Shown: positions 45,983 through 58,110, counted from the stretch's first letter. The stretch is DNA of 64,000 bases from Myoxocephalus aenaeus (GCA_038501785.1 JBAMJR010000199.1:201001-265000), one strand, 5' to 3'. The notes: a model not told the origin generated them from the letters alone. A program made the numbers and translations.

Positions 45983-46369
45983 GTGAGTATTACAATTACA
46001 AAATTCAACAGGAAAATTACAAATGGATCTGAAAAATTAAGACATTTTACTATCATCACAATTCTAAGGACACATTTTAGAAGGAAGACATCGTTCATCA
46101 CGAGGTCGTCCGGCTTCTAAAAGCATTCCTAAACTGGTTGTAGGATTTAAAAATGAATCGACTCAAAACTGGTTTTCACTCAGTTTGATATAAAAACATA
46201 AATCACATAAACATATGATGGATTCAGTAGAAAATGCAGAATTACAATTTGCATGCAGTTGTTTTGCGGATGATGTGGTGTGATCCGTCATTGTTTCTGA
46301 TACATTTAGATTTCAACCAGAGGCAAAGCCGTGAAAGACCTTTTTGGGAACTACACAAGGAAACACTTT

Positions 46370-46438
46370 AGTTATTGTTCAGATCCTTCAGGATCAAACC
46401 GGATTCACGGAGAAGGAACCAAACTCACTGTAGAGAGT
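46370..46438 (+). pseudogene. TRAJ: J-alpha relic (HGEG, no heptamer, no donor)
   Basis: Nonamer AGTTATTGT (46370-46378) and spacer are followed directly by GSNRIHGEGTKLTVES; heptamer and first coding bases are deleted, Phe is His, and the donor reads GTAGGA. A 21-bp repeat (ATTACAATAATCAATACATTC, three copies) begins where the donor should be. Confidence 0.8.
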
Positions 46439-47189
46439 AGGATTACAATAATCAATACATTCATTACAATAATCAATACATTCATTACAATAATCAATAC
46501 ATTCATTACACGTCACACGGCGTGTTATCATACGATAGATATAATTAGGACCTAATCAACGCTATCAAACAGTCATATTTAAGTTTAAGTTGAGTAATAA
46601 GTTACTTATTACTGACATGATGTTGGTTAATAGTCATAATTAATGAATAGGAGCCTTTAACCCCATAAGAGTAGATAAGTTCAAATATTAAACAGTTTGC
46701 AGACGTTGTGAATAAATGATAAACGTATTGTTAAAGACAGAAAACTGGAAATGTATTTTTGCTGAAAGAATCCTGCTGAGGTCAGCAAGATATAGTGATA
46801 GTAATAATAGTTTATTGTGGAATATTTGCACGTTCATCATTTTTTTACAGTGGCGGGAAAAGATCGGGAAACTCTAAAAGCTAAAAAAAGGTTTCTATCA
46901 CGACGACCAAAACTACATCAATAACCTTCATATTGCATATTCACCTCAGTGAGGATATGTTTATTCCATAACGTTTTATTCTATAATGTTTCATCCAGCA
47001 GATCAACAAAGACCAAACCAGTCAGCTGTTTAAACATGTTTGAAACGTTCATGTTCTGTAGTAAAAAACACTTATTACTCTTATATTAATATTCATAACT
47101 GCACATGTTAAGCATCGTTCTAGCTTTTGAATGCTCAAATTCTCTGGATTTAGGTATAAAGATCATATAGATCTTTTTTCAGTGTTTCA

Positions 47190-47247
47190 TGTGTGTGAGT
47201 TTAACAAACTCATCTTTAGTGCTGGAACAAAACTGATAGTTGGCTCA
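47190..47247 (+). pseudogene. TRAJ: J-alpha relic related to J-alpha 27
   Basis: Reads FNKLIFSAGTKLIVGS, clearly related to J-alpha 27, but FGSG is FSAG and the donor GT is changed to TT (AATTAAGT). No usable heptamer. Confidence 0.7.
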
Positions 47248-47330
47248 ATTAAGTTCATTTCCATAATTAACAAACATACATAACTGAATAATCTCTGTGT
47301 GTTGTAGACTTTCATTTAGTAAAATGCTTC

Positions 47331-47379
47331 TCGTGGAGTCTGAGCTTCAGCTCTGGAACAACTCTACAAGTAGAAGAAA
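47331..47379 (+). pseudogene. TRAJ: J-like relic (FSSG)
   Basis: Reads SFSSGTTLQVEE followed by donor GTAAGA. No correctly spaced RSS can be recognised upstream. Accepted only as a probable J remnant. Confidence 0.5.
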
Positions 47380-47906
47380 GTAAGAGAAAACACACATATG
47401 TAATATTGTAGTTGACAAACAAATGAAAGTGATCACAAGTGTCAGGTTGAACAGATTAAACAGACTGAAACTGTTAAAGCAAGACATTTATGTTTTTAAG
47501 AAGGAGTTAGATATGTTTTAGGATGTAAACACACGTTTAAGGTTTTAAAACGTCTTGAACGTTTTAAAGTCAGGTTTTGTTGGTTGAATCTCGGCGAGTG
47601 AAACTTCTCTGTTTGTACGAACCAGTCATGAAATCATATTATTGAACATTAATGAAGAGAATGGAAGTGGTGTGAGCTTGTTTTCACTCGTAAAGACGAG
47701 ATGTTTTCTCTCAAGAGACAAATGAGTCGTTGTTTCACGTGAAAAATAAACTTGTAGAAATTCAAAGTTTGCAAAAAATAAAAGAATCTTAACATTTTAA
47801 GATTGAAAGATGAATCCATGAGATTATAATTCCACATGAAAGATGATACGCCTTCATATCGTTGGGGAAAGAGCTGAGAGTTTCTGCGTTGCAGCTGAGG
47901 ACTGTG

Positions 47907-47969
47907 TGACTGAGTCTGGAGTAAGAAAAATCCACTTTGGAACAGGAACCAGATTAAGAGTTGAAACCA
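47907..47969 (+). CDS. TRAJ: J-alpha 32
   Basis: RSS: AGTTTCTGC (47879-47887), 12-bp spacer, GACTGTG (47900-47906). Reads TESGVRKIHFGTGTRLRVET; donor GTGAGT. Intact. A short direct repeat (GTGAGTCAAAACTCAGTTAT, two copies) starts at its donor. Confidence 0.92.
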
Positions 47970-48254
47970 GTGAGTCAAAACTCAGTTATTCATCTTTAGT
48001 GAGTCAAAACTCAGTTATTCATCTTTACTGGAAACCCAAAAATTCTTTCAAACTATTCCCCTCGACTTTATATAAAGAAAGCATTACAACATCACAATAG
48101 TTTTCTTATATCTGGTTGTTCTTATTAAGCTCTAACTTGACACGTTTCAGATTTGGGATTTATTTATTCAGTATATTTAATATTAGTATAAGTGCACTAT
48201 TTGGCATGCTGTTAATATGGAAAATATGTACTGAATCTTGGGGAAAAAACAATC

Positions 48255-48740
48255 GTCAGTTTAAATGTTAAATAGTTAGTTTAATTGTTAAATGGTTAGT
48301 TTAATGGTTAAATAGTTAGAGTAAATGTTAAATAGTTAGTTTATATGTTAAATAGTTAGTTTATATGTTAAATAGTTAGTTTAAATGTTAAACAGTTAGT
48401 TTATATGTTAAATAGTCAGTTTAAATGGTTAAATAGTCAGTTTAATGGTTAAATAGTTAGTTTAAATGTTAAATAGTTAGGGTAAATGTTAAACAGTTAG
48501 TTTATATGTTAAATAGTTAGTTTAAATGGTTAAATAGTCAGTTTAATGGTTAAATAGTTAGTTTAAATGTTAAATATTTAGTTTAAATGTTAAATAGTTA
48601 GTTTAAATGTTAAATATTTAGTTTAAATGTTAAATAGTTAGTTTAAATGGTTAAATAGTCAGTTTAATGGTTAAATAGTTAGTTTAAATGTTAAATATTT
48701 ACTTTAAATGTTAAATAGTTAGTTTAAATGGTTACATAGT
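48255..48740. repeat. GTTAAATAGTTAGTTTAAAT minisatellite
   Basis: About 24 copies of a 20-21-bp unit in the J-alpha 32 to J-alpha 33 gap. No J segment inside. Confidence 0.95.
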
Positions 48741-49264
48741 TAGCATGCCAAACTACACCATTTTAAGGTAAGTAAAGTTCCATAAAGCTTCTCACTGTCT
48801 TTACATTTTATTTCTGAAGTTCGTACCGAACTCTAATTAAAATGTTGTTTTCGTGGCACAAACTTTGAATTAAAGGAGTCGTCCTGCTGACGTTAAACAT
48901 AAATATGATAGAGATGCAACTTTATGACAAACAAAACATACACCAATATGAATATATAACAAAATACCAGAAATAAACTGTAGTGATTAATGTATTCTTC
49001 TGTCATTGCAGGAAAATACAAAATTAAGTTTCCTGTGTTAATTAATTATTAAATGATATATAATAAAGACTGATACAAATGTTTATTACAAAATAAACAA
49101 TAGTTAATAAAAGTAACCTAGTTGTGTAATATATAGTAGTGGTATATTACAATACACCTTTAAGTTTACATAAATGTTGTCCACAAAATTATTAGTCCAG
49201 GTTATAATTTAGCATAATTTCTGTTATTTGTGTGGCGGTTATTGTTGAGCGTTCATGCAGAGTG

Positions 49265-49324
49265 TGAATACTAACAACGGGAAAGTTATCTTTGGGTCGG
49301 GAATTCAACTGAGAATTCAAACAT
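49265..49324 (+). CDS. TRAJ: J-alpha 33
   Basis: RSS: GGTTATTGT (49237-49245), 12-bp spacer, CAGAGTG (49258-49264). Reads NTNNGKVIFGSGIQLRIQT; donor ACAT|GTGAGT. Intact, with an unusual C-terminal QLRIQT. Confidence 0.92.
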
Positions 49325-49339
49325 GTGAGTAGAAAGTTT

Positions 49340-50560
49340 TATCAAAAGCTATTTTAACTTATTATTATTAACTCTGAACAAACATCAATGTTCATATTCT
49401 GATGGTATTCTACACGATAACCTTTTATTAATAAGTGCTGTTAAAGTCACGTCACAAGTAAAGTCTGGATAAGTTCAAATTAAGGGTTTCTATTTTTTAT
49501 CAGTCTTCTTATTTCCAGTTACTATTTACACTTAAATACAAAATACTTTAAAAACTCAAAATATTCAACACTATTTGAATCATACTCGTATGATTCGCAC
49601 ATGCATCTTGTCTTTCATCATAATAATTATAACAACCAATCAGAATGTGCTGTGACTGATTTAACAATATGAACATTGGAACAGCAACAGAAGTTTTATT
49701 TTTAATAAATAAACACACTTTCATTTTGACAGAAAAACACAAACTGGGAATGAAATAATTCTCAGCTTTGTCATTTTGTTCATTATATTTCTTATGTATT
49801 GTATAAAATACACAAATAACAAACCTTAGGACCTGGCAACAACACTAGTAAAGTTATGCAAAAGATGTCATGGTGATATAACTTGTGATCTTAACACAAA
49901 GTGGATTCATAAAATACCTGAATGTCTATAAGTGAATTTCCTTTATATGTGGCATAGCTTCCATATTCTGTAATGACATTTATCTCCATAGGATTCATTT
50001 CCAGAAGTGACTAAATCCCCCTCTCCTTAAAGTTGCCTGTAGAATAAGTGGAGCAACTTGTTCAGTGACGAGTCATTTCAACAAGTTGCTCATCGGCTGC
50101 TGACTTTGAGAAATGAGTCATGAGAAAGTCCAACATGAATATAGTTTCTGATAAACGCTCAGAACTAACGTCTAGAAGTGGAGAATCAGATTGTAATGTT
50201 TTAATCCTGAAACCTGAATAATTAATCTCGAGAAAGAGCACAGACAGTTTTTGATGATTCATATAAACGGCCGGACATTAATGTAATAGTATTTTAGTAT
50301 TTTATAGTATTTTTAACTTCTGCAAAGTGAAGCTTTGCTACTTTTTAGCTTTCCGTACATTTCACTGTTGAACAGTTTGAAAACTGTTTTAATTGATTAT
50401 TTCATTTAATAATATGTGAACAACGGTTACTTAAAACATACTGAACATAACCATGTACACAAAATATAGAAAGTTAGTCTAGAATACAATACATATGTAC
50501 TACGAACACATGCAGATCTGAAGGTATGAAAAACATAAACCGCTGTGTCATCAGCATAAT
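49340..50560. other. AT-rich J-alpha 33 to J-alpha 34 spacer
   Basis: I see no J segment, gene or clear repeat in this 1.2 kb stretch. Confidence 0.4.
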
Positions 50561-50602
50561 GACGGAGCTTCTGTAGTTTATGAATGACGCTTACTGGCTG
50601 TG

Positions 50603-50662
50603 TGAATATTAACAACAACAAACTCATGTTTGGATCTGGCATCAAAGTTATTGTATCGTCAC
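50603..50662 (+). CDS. TRAJ: J-alpha 34 (last intact J)
   Basis: RSS: AGTTTATGA (50575-50583), 12-bp spacer, GGCTGTG (50596-50602). Reads NINNNKLMFGSGIKVIVSS; donor TCAC|GTGAGT. It is the intact J nearest to TRAC, 2.3 kb upstream. Confidence 0.91.
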
Positions 50663-50989
50663 GTGAGTGCATTTTACAATAATGATGATTGTTATAAAGT
50701 CAGAGTGATAATTATTGATAATTATCATGCAGGTTTCTTCAGTGGTTAAACATTTGAAAGGTTTCATACGGTCGGATATTCACATTTCATAAATGTTTTT
50801 GTCAACACGCTTTGTCACTTCACAAACATTATGTATTTAGTACTTTTGTTTATACAAAGTAAAAAAACAACAAAGTATTGTAAACACTGTACATTTAGTC
50901 ATTTACATATCTGTTTAACTTCCAAGTGATTACATGTATCTTAAGATAAACATTATGAAAGCAGCTGGTTGAACATGTTCCTCTCAGTG

Positions 50990-51043
50990 AGAACGACAAT
51001 ATCAGGATTATGTTTGGATCTGGAGTTAAATTTACTATTTTAG
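50990..51043 (+). pseudogene. TRAJ: J-alpha without donor
   Basis: Heptamer CTCAGTG (50983-50989) precedes NDNIRIMFGSGVKFTILV. The coding part keeps FGSG, but the nonamer position (CAGCTGGTT) is poor and no GTRAGT donor follows; the frame runs on into AAAAATAAT. Probably cannot splice to TRAC. Confidence 0.75.
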
Positions 51044-51689
51044 TCAAAAATAATATTAATACCATGATGTAATATTTCAAAATACGTTTGGAACATTTCA
51101 AGATAAAATATTCTCGTTATTCTGAAAATCTCAGAAAATAGTTCTGTGAACGGAACAGAAGTCACACATTCATATCTATTATTTATTTATTTGCTGCTGG
51201 AACAAAACTTACTGAAACAAATGTTGTCAAATATAAAATTTGAACAGAAATATGTTGACATTCATATTCACACCTTTAACTGAGGTTGAGCTTCCCTTGA
51301 ATACCTCAGATGTTAAAGGTTCACAAAAACATATTTTCTGAAGGAAAATTAAGTTTACTTTAGTAAAGTTTGAATGCTTAATATACTTAATGGTTTAATT
51401 ATGCTTAAACATATTGCAATTATGAATACTTTAGTTTTTAACAATACTTACAATATCTGCACTTATGCCTTCACTTAAACTATACTTCTTTTATTGCATT
51501 TAAACAATATTTTATTTAGATTAAATATTCTAAATAAAGCATGTATTGAAATTGAAAAATATTACAAATTACGGAAACTTTAAGATTATTGTACATCTAC
51601 ACTAAATACTGCACAACACAATACACACTTTGTTAAATGTATTACACAAAAACATGAAGTTAACTTTTTAACAAAATATTGAAAGCATA

Positions 51690-52640
<951 letters not shown>

Positions 52641-52953
52641 AGACAACGGGACGGTGAAGACACTTGTAAAGTCCGTGCTTCATCTCGTAAATGTTTCAGC
52701 TGATGAAATATTATAATGGTAAGAATGTGAAAAACATTGTTTCCTGGAGTCGTGTCATTTGGGATTATTACATCTGAACTATTAATACTTTGTTTTAAAT
52801 GTTGGCACCCAGAGCGTTCAGAGTGTTTCAATCACGTCTGAAAGGTTTCTTCATCTGTTCCATCAAACAGAAAGTGTGTGAATGTGAAACACCGTGTTCC
52901 ATTATTACTATTAATAATAATAATAATAATACTTCTGTGCCCTGTGTTTTCAG

Positions 52954-53343
52954 ACAGCGAGTCCGAGCCGTCCTTCTACAAGCTGTCAGACGGCAACACC
53001 TCGGTCTGCTTGGCCGCCGACTTCAGCAAATATAATGCAACAGAGAAAAGAACCGACTTTGTTGGAACCGCCGCCGCCCTGATCAGCGGGTCCTCTCTGT
53101 TAAACCAGGTGGCTTTGATGTCTGGAGAGGAAGGGTGTGAGGAAGGTGAGTGTGATTGCATAATAATAAAGGTCAGGCTTCAGCTCTAAAGGCGTCTGAG
53201 TATCTGGAACAATATTCACTGGTTGTGTCCGATGTCTTTCAGGTGAAGCTGGACCTAACGAATGTGAACCCACTCTGGAAGCAGGTCTGTGATGATCCAC
53301 CTGAACAGCTGTTACTATGTGTTTCCTGTTCATCTTCATCATT

Positions 53344-53376
<33 letters not shown>

Positions 53377-53523
53377 TTTGCAGATACAAAGGTGAACGCG
53401 GTGTCTCTGACCATCCTGGGTCTCCGGCTGCTCTTCCTCAAGACCATCGTCTTCAACGTGCTGATGACCCTGCGGCTGTGGATCAGTCAATGTGAGTATG
53501 ATATATATGAATATATATATGAA

Positions 53524-53619
<96 letters not shown>

Positions 53620-53660
53620 TGTAGAACATATAACATCAGTCAACGTGAGTATGATATATA

Positions 53661-53720
<60 letters not shown>

Positions 53721-55324
53721 GAACATATAACATCAGTCAATGTCAGTACGATATATATATATTAGTGCTGTCAAACGATTAAAATATTTAATCGCGATTA
53801 ATCGCATTTATGTCATAGTTAACTCGCGATTAATCGCAATTGATCGCAATTTTTTTTTTTTGCATTTTAATGCTCTTATCAACATGAAAAAGTGGATTGG
53901 CTTGCTTTATTTTATTGAAAAACAACTGCCAAACAGGGCGGTACAAAATAAAATCACTGCACATTTCAGGTAAACAAGGGTTTACAAAATAAAATGATAG
54001 AGTGCACCAGGCATGAAAACGGGTCAGGGGTGAAAAAGGTGAGAAGGATATTACCCCTCTAGGGGGTCCGGGGGCATGCTCCCCCGTAAGAAACATTTAA
54101 ATATTCCATATTTTAAAGCATCAATCTGATGCATTTTGAGATGCTTTTTTTGCCAACCTGGGGAGAGCTGGAGAAACTTAACTTCAGCCATGAGTCAAAC
54201 ATGATTATGGCCTCCTTACTAAGTATTATGCAAGCCATTTCATGCCAGCCTGTCACTGGTCTAACATTTACAGTATATGAGGCACAATGTGGTAAGGGAG
54301 AGCATGGCTGCCTTTGTTAGCATCATTTATATCTTTGATGCAGAGAATGCATCTGGTGAATCCCTGCCTGTTGATTTTGGAGAATACATCTCCTAGATGA
54401 AAGGACACCTCTTGCCCTTTTATTGAGACCTTGCCTTCCAGTTTTAGCCACGACCAGTTCCAGCTGCATTTCAATCCAGCTGTTTAACAATGGCTGCATC
54501 CTTCTCCCTTAACACACTCATTCTGCAAAAATAATGTTTGTATTAGTGTTAACTTCTAGTTTAGCCTTATTCAGACCTGCCAACCTTGATATATAACCTA
54601 TATATTGATAAGTCATTAAATACTCGTCATGCATTATATTGCATTGCATATAATGTGTGCTGGTCAATTAGTCTAAAATTAATTTTAGACTAATTTTTAC
54701 CAGCGTACTTTGAGGTCAAAATGCGTATCCGCTACGCAGATTGCGTACAGGTTGGCAGGTCTGCTTATTGATAGAACGGTGGACCACTTTACCGTCTGCC
54801 TCGTCAGTCCCCTCTCCTCAAAATCTACCTCCTCAAAAACGGTAGCGTTAGCTAATCATTTCCCACCGGAGCTTTAGCTAGCTGGCTAACGTTGCGTTCT
54901 CTCCTGCTGTGTTCAATGTGTTCACTCGCGCTCCCTTCTGGCACGCGCACCTGTTCAGTTCACTGAATCTCATTCATTTTGCCGTATCGCGCTCACCGTT
55001 CATTCATTTAAACCGTAACGTTAGCCTAGCTTCCAAGCCCAAACGGCGTGCCTATTGTTTTGCTTCCGGTTGAGCTACATCCGGCGTGGTGCTCGCGGGA
55101 AAAAAATAATTGAAAAATTAAAATGCGTTAACGCCGTTAATAAAATTGACGCCGTTAAAATTGGTTTGCGTTAACGCCGTTAATAACGCGCTAATATGAC
55201 AGCACTAATATATATATATATATATATCGTACTGACATTGACTGATGTTATATGTAGAACATATAACATCAGTCAGTATGAGTACTATATATATATAAAA
55301 ATATACAAATATATATATATATAT

Positions 55325-55367
<43 letters not shown>

Positions 55368-55399
55368 TCTAGAACATATAACATCAGTCAGTGTGAGTA

Positions 55400-55446
<47 letters not shown>

Positions 55447-55709
55447 CATATATATGTAGAACATCAGTTAGTGTGAGTACTATATATATATAAACATATA
55501 TATATATATATAGTACTCACACTGACTGTATAAATATATAAATATGAATTCATTCGGTGTCTTGATGAAACAGAAACTCACTGATTCACATTTTCTGTTG
55601 AACTTTCTGTGATTTCCTGAAGAACGTTTATGATATTTTATGAACCTCGAGTCAGTAAATCTGCTTATGAACGTTCATTAAATATTGTTTCATGTTTTAT
55701 TCTACAGAA
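52954..55709 (+). CDS. TRAC: T-cell receptor alpha constant region
   Basis: Exon 1 (52954-53145; acceptor TGTTTTCAG) encodes a compact Ig-like domain of about 64 residues: SESEPSFYKL, Cys in SVCLAADFSKY, second Cys in SGEEGCEE. Exon 2 (53243-53284) encodes EAGPNECEPTLEA, whose Cys is the likely interchain disulfide. Exon 3 (53384-53491) encodes the membrane part VSLTILGLRLLFLKTIVFNV with conserved Arg and Lys, ending LWISQ. The last base of exon 3 (T) joins AA at the start of exon 4 (55708) to make TAA. All junctions are phase 1 and match the J-alpha donors. Exon 1 is shorter than in mammals, as reported for teleost C-alpha. Confidence 0.94.
53341..53376. repeat. TRAC: (ATG)n at the TRAC exon 3 acceptor
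   Basis: About 11 ATG/GAT trinucleotides run to within 8 bp of the exon 3 acceptor (TGATGTTTGCAG), replacing the usual polypyrimidine tract. Confidence 0.9.
53528..53762. repeat. (CT)n and (TA)n microsatellites in TRAC intron 3
   Basis: (CT)n at 53528-53567 is followed by (TA)n blocks. A segment of about 100 bp (GAACATATAACATCAGTCAA plus TA tract) recurs several times here and again from 55258 to 55530, on both sides of the hAT-like insertion. Confidence 0.92.
53763..55207. mobile_element. hAT-like nonautonomous DNA transposon in TRAC intron 3
   Basis: Perfect 11-bp terminal inverted repeats TAGTGCTGTCA (53763-53773) and TGACAGCACTA (55197-55207). Subterminal motifs ATTAATCGC and GTTAACGCCGTTAAT are typical of a teleost hAT-like family as I remember it. 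It inserted into a (TA)n tract, so the target duplication cannot be read. A minus-strand piece (54268-54474) contains CILC...H....H, possibly a BED-type zinc finger remnant. Confidence 0.82.
54572..54763. mobile_element. 192-bp MITE nested in the hAT-like element
   Basis: 15-bp inverted ends CAGACCTGCCAACCT (54572-54586) and AGGTTGGCAGGTCTG (54749-54763), flanked by the direct repeat CTTATT. The centre holds a further palindrome TAGTCTAAAAT...ATTTTAGACTA (54670-54693), so the whole element could fold into a hairpin. Confidence 0.85.
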
Positions 55710-55727
55710 ACTCTGCGGAGCTTCACC

Positions 55728-56388
55728 AGAAGATGATGTCATTGACACCAGAAGATGATGTCATCGACTCCAGAAGATGATGTCATCGACTCCAGAAGAT
55801 GATGTCATCGACTCCAGAAGATGATGTCATCGACTCCAGAAGATGATGTCATCGACACCAGGAGATGATGTCATCGACTCCAGGAGATGATGTCATCGAC
55901 TCCAGAAGATGATGTCATCGACTCCAGAAGATGATGTCATCGATTCCAGAAGATGATGTCATCGACTCCAGAAGATGATGTCATCGATTCCAGAAGATGA
56001 TGTCATCGACTCCAGAAGATGATGTCATCGACACCAGAAGATGATGTCATCGACTCCAGAAGATGATGTCATCGACTCCAGAAGATGATGTAATCGACAC
56101 CAGAAGATGATGTCATCGACACCAGAAGATGATGTCATCGACTCCAGAAGATGATGTAATCGACACCAGAAGATGATGTCATCGACACCAGAAGATGATG
56201 TCATCGACTCCAGAAGATGATGTCATCGACACCAGAAGATGATGTAATCGACACCAGAAGATGATGTCATCGACACCAGAAGATGATGTCATCGACTCCA
56301 GAAGATGATGTAATCGACACCAGAAGATGATGTCATCGACACCAGAAGATGATGTCATCGACACCAGAAGATGATGTCATCGACTCCA
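55728..56388. repeat. TRAC: 22-bp minisatellite in TRAC 3' UTR
   Basis: About 30 copies of a 21-22-bp unit containing CCAGAAGATGATGTCATCGA, with TCC/ACC and GTAATC variants. Each unit contains TGATGTCA, one mismatch from a CRE. It is transcribed with TRAC. Confidence 0.95.
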
Positions 56389-56434
56389 CGACGCCGTCGC
56401 TCGGCTTCTTCTTCCGTCTCTTCGTCTGTTTCAT

Positions 56435-56690
56435 GTGTTCATGTAGTCAAATTCATGTGTTCATGTCTGAATATAAATATCATATGAATGAATATGTTCA
56501 TTTGTTCACATGCTCATGTGTTCATGTAGTCATGTGTTCATGTGTTCATGTCTGAATATAAATATCATATGAATGAATATGTTCATTTGTTCACATGCTC
56601 ATGTGTTCATGTAGTCATGTATTCATGTGTTCATGTCTGAATATAAATATCATATGAATGAATGTGTTCATGTGTTCATATTGTTGCTTT
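56435..56690. repeat. TRAC: ATGTGTTCATG repeat in TRAC 3' UTR
   Basis: About three copies of an 87-95-bp unit containing TGTCTGAATATAAATATCAT, themselves built from TGTTCATG modules. Confidence 0.9.
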
Positions 56691-56808
56691 TGAGGGATGA
56701 ACTTTGACTCTTTCTGTCCTGCTGATGTAAATATTACAGATACGTTGAATCCATTTATTACATTTCATTTTTTTAACACCTGAATAATAATGTTTAAAAA
56801 CTGTAAAA

Positions 56809-56829
56809 AATAAAAACTGTTCAAATAAA
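56809..56829 (+). terminator. TRAC: TRAC polyadenylation signals
   Basis: Two AATAAA hexamers (56809-56814 and 56824-56829), 15 bp apart, at the end of the inferred last TRAC exon. Confidence 0.7.
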
Positions 56830-56849
56830 GACAAATAACAACGGACTGA

Positions 56850-57630
56850 ATGATTGTTGTGTTTTTTAATCAGAACTCATGACATGAGATTTAAATTCTC
56901 CGTGTTTGGGGTTTGTATGAGTAACAATAATAATAATAATAGTTATAATATTAATAACAATAATATTAATAATAATGATAATAATAATAAACAAGTATTA
57001 TTACAACAATACATAATAACAAATATTTTATTATTAAAAGTTCTTATGATGCAGAATGATATATAAGATATTATTGTGTTATAATAATTGATGCATTAAT
57101 GTGTTAATTTTAATGACTTTATACACTTTTGATTAGTTGATTATTGATATGAATCTGTAAATGTAGAGCAGTAAAAAGTACAATGTTTACTCTCAGATGG
57201 AAATACTCAATTGAAGTAAATGTACTGAGTACTTTGCACATTAAAACAGAAACAGAAGATCAAATTATGTATTATGATACATTTTAAATGGTGAGTTGTG
57301 GTTTTTACATTTAGCATCTCTAAAATAACTAATTGAGATATACATATTAAGTCACTTCCGCTCTGCTGTTTGCATTACTGTGAACATGAATCATAACTAT
57401 CTGTGGAACAAATGTTGAGTCATTTTCTTCTTATTATAATTCAACGACCTCAATGTTCTCAAAGCCGTCAACTCTTTTCTCCTCAAAACTCTCCAACCTG
57501 AACCTCGCTTCATGCAGCACATTTAAAATGCAAACACTCAAAACTGTTAGAAACAGAACGATGACACGTCATGCATTTCTGCAATTAATATACTCTATTA
57601 TATAGATTATATTGTTATATAATATATAAT
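56850..57630. other. TRAC 3' flank without gene
   Basis: AT-rich, with (AAT)n near 56930-57000. No V segment and no RSS with a 23-bp spacer was found. Confidence 0.4.
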
Positions 57631-57641
57631 ATACTCTAAAC

Positions 57642-58037
57642 CAGGGGTGTCAAACTCACTTTAGTTAAGGGGCCGCATGCTGCCCATTTTGATCTCAAGT
57701 GGGCCGGACCAGTAAAATCACAGCATAATAACGCATACATAATGACAATATTTCTCTATGTTTAAATCATTGGTGGAGGTTTTTGGATGATAAACCCTGT
57801 TTTAAGGTCTTTCTACAATAAACTAGAAACATAAAGACCAACAATTCAGACATCGGCCCACTGTTTACCTGCCTGGGCTCCTCTGCAGATTCCCTCACAG
57901 TTGAGCAATATGATATAATATAATATAATATAATTGTGACTGTGGTTCAATGGTTTGCATGCCCGACTTACGATCAGTGGTACGAGTCCCAGCTCAGCTA
58001 GTTTTGTAGCCCGCGGGCCGTATGTTTGACACCCCTG
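57642..58037. mobile_element. hAT-like MITE (CAGGGGTGTCAAACTC ends)
   Basis: Left end CAGGGGTGTCAAACTC (57642-57657), right end GTTTGACACCCCTG (58024-58037). Flanks CTCTAAAC and CTCTATAG match at 6 of 8 bases, consistent with an aged 8-bp hAT target duplication. Inside, 57951-57990 has TGGTTCAATGG and GGTACGAGTCC, resembling tRNA A and B boxes. Confidence 0.82.
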
Positions 58038-58045
58038 CTCTATAG

Positions 58046-58110
58046 CAAGGGTGGGCAAACATTTTGGCTCAGGGGCCACGATGAGTTTTAAAATGTGACA
58101 GAAGGGCCGG
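58046..58110. mobile_element. Truncated second hAT-like end
   Basis: CAAGGGTGGGCAAACATTTTG and GGCTCAGGGGCCACGATGAG match the left end of a common teleost hAT-like family. It begins immediately after the target duplication of the previous element; its right end was not found before the minisatellite at 58180. Confidence 0.55.

Larger units (their letters stand above)
55708..56835 (+). other. TRAC: TRAC exon 4 (stop completion and 3' UTR)
   Basis: Starts after TTTTATTCTACAG. The first two bases complete the stop codon. The rest is untranslated and consists mostly of two tandem repeats. AATAAA signals lie at 56809-56814 and 56824-56829, so the transcript probably ends near 56845. Confidence 0.8.

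Noticed and set aside
46340..46365. TTTTTGGGAACTACACAAGG as a J FGXG motif
   Set aside because: No RSS at the right distance and no KLTV ending or donor; the nearby true relic starts at 46370.
51188..51225. Possible J relic reading AAGTKLTET
   Set aside because: Only a short resemblance; no RSS, no FG and no donor. Too weak to list.
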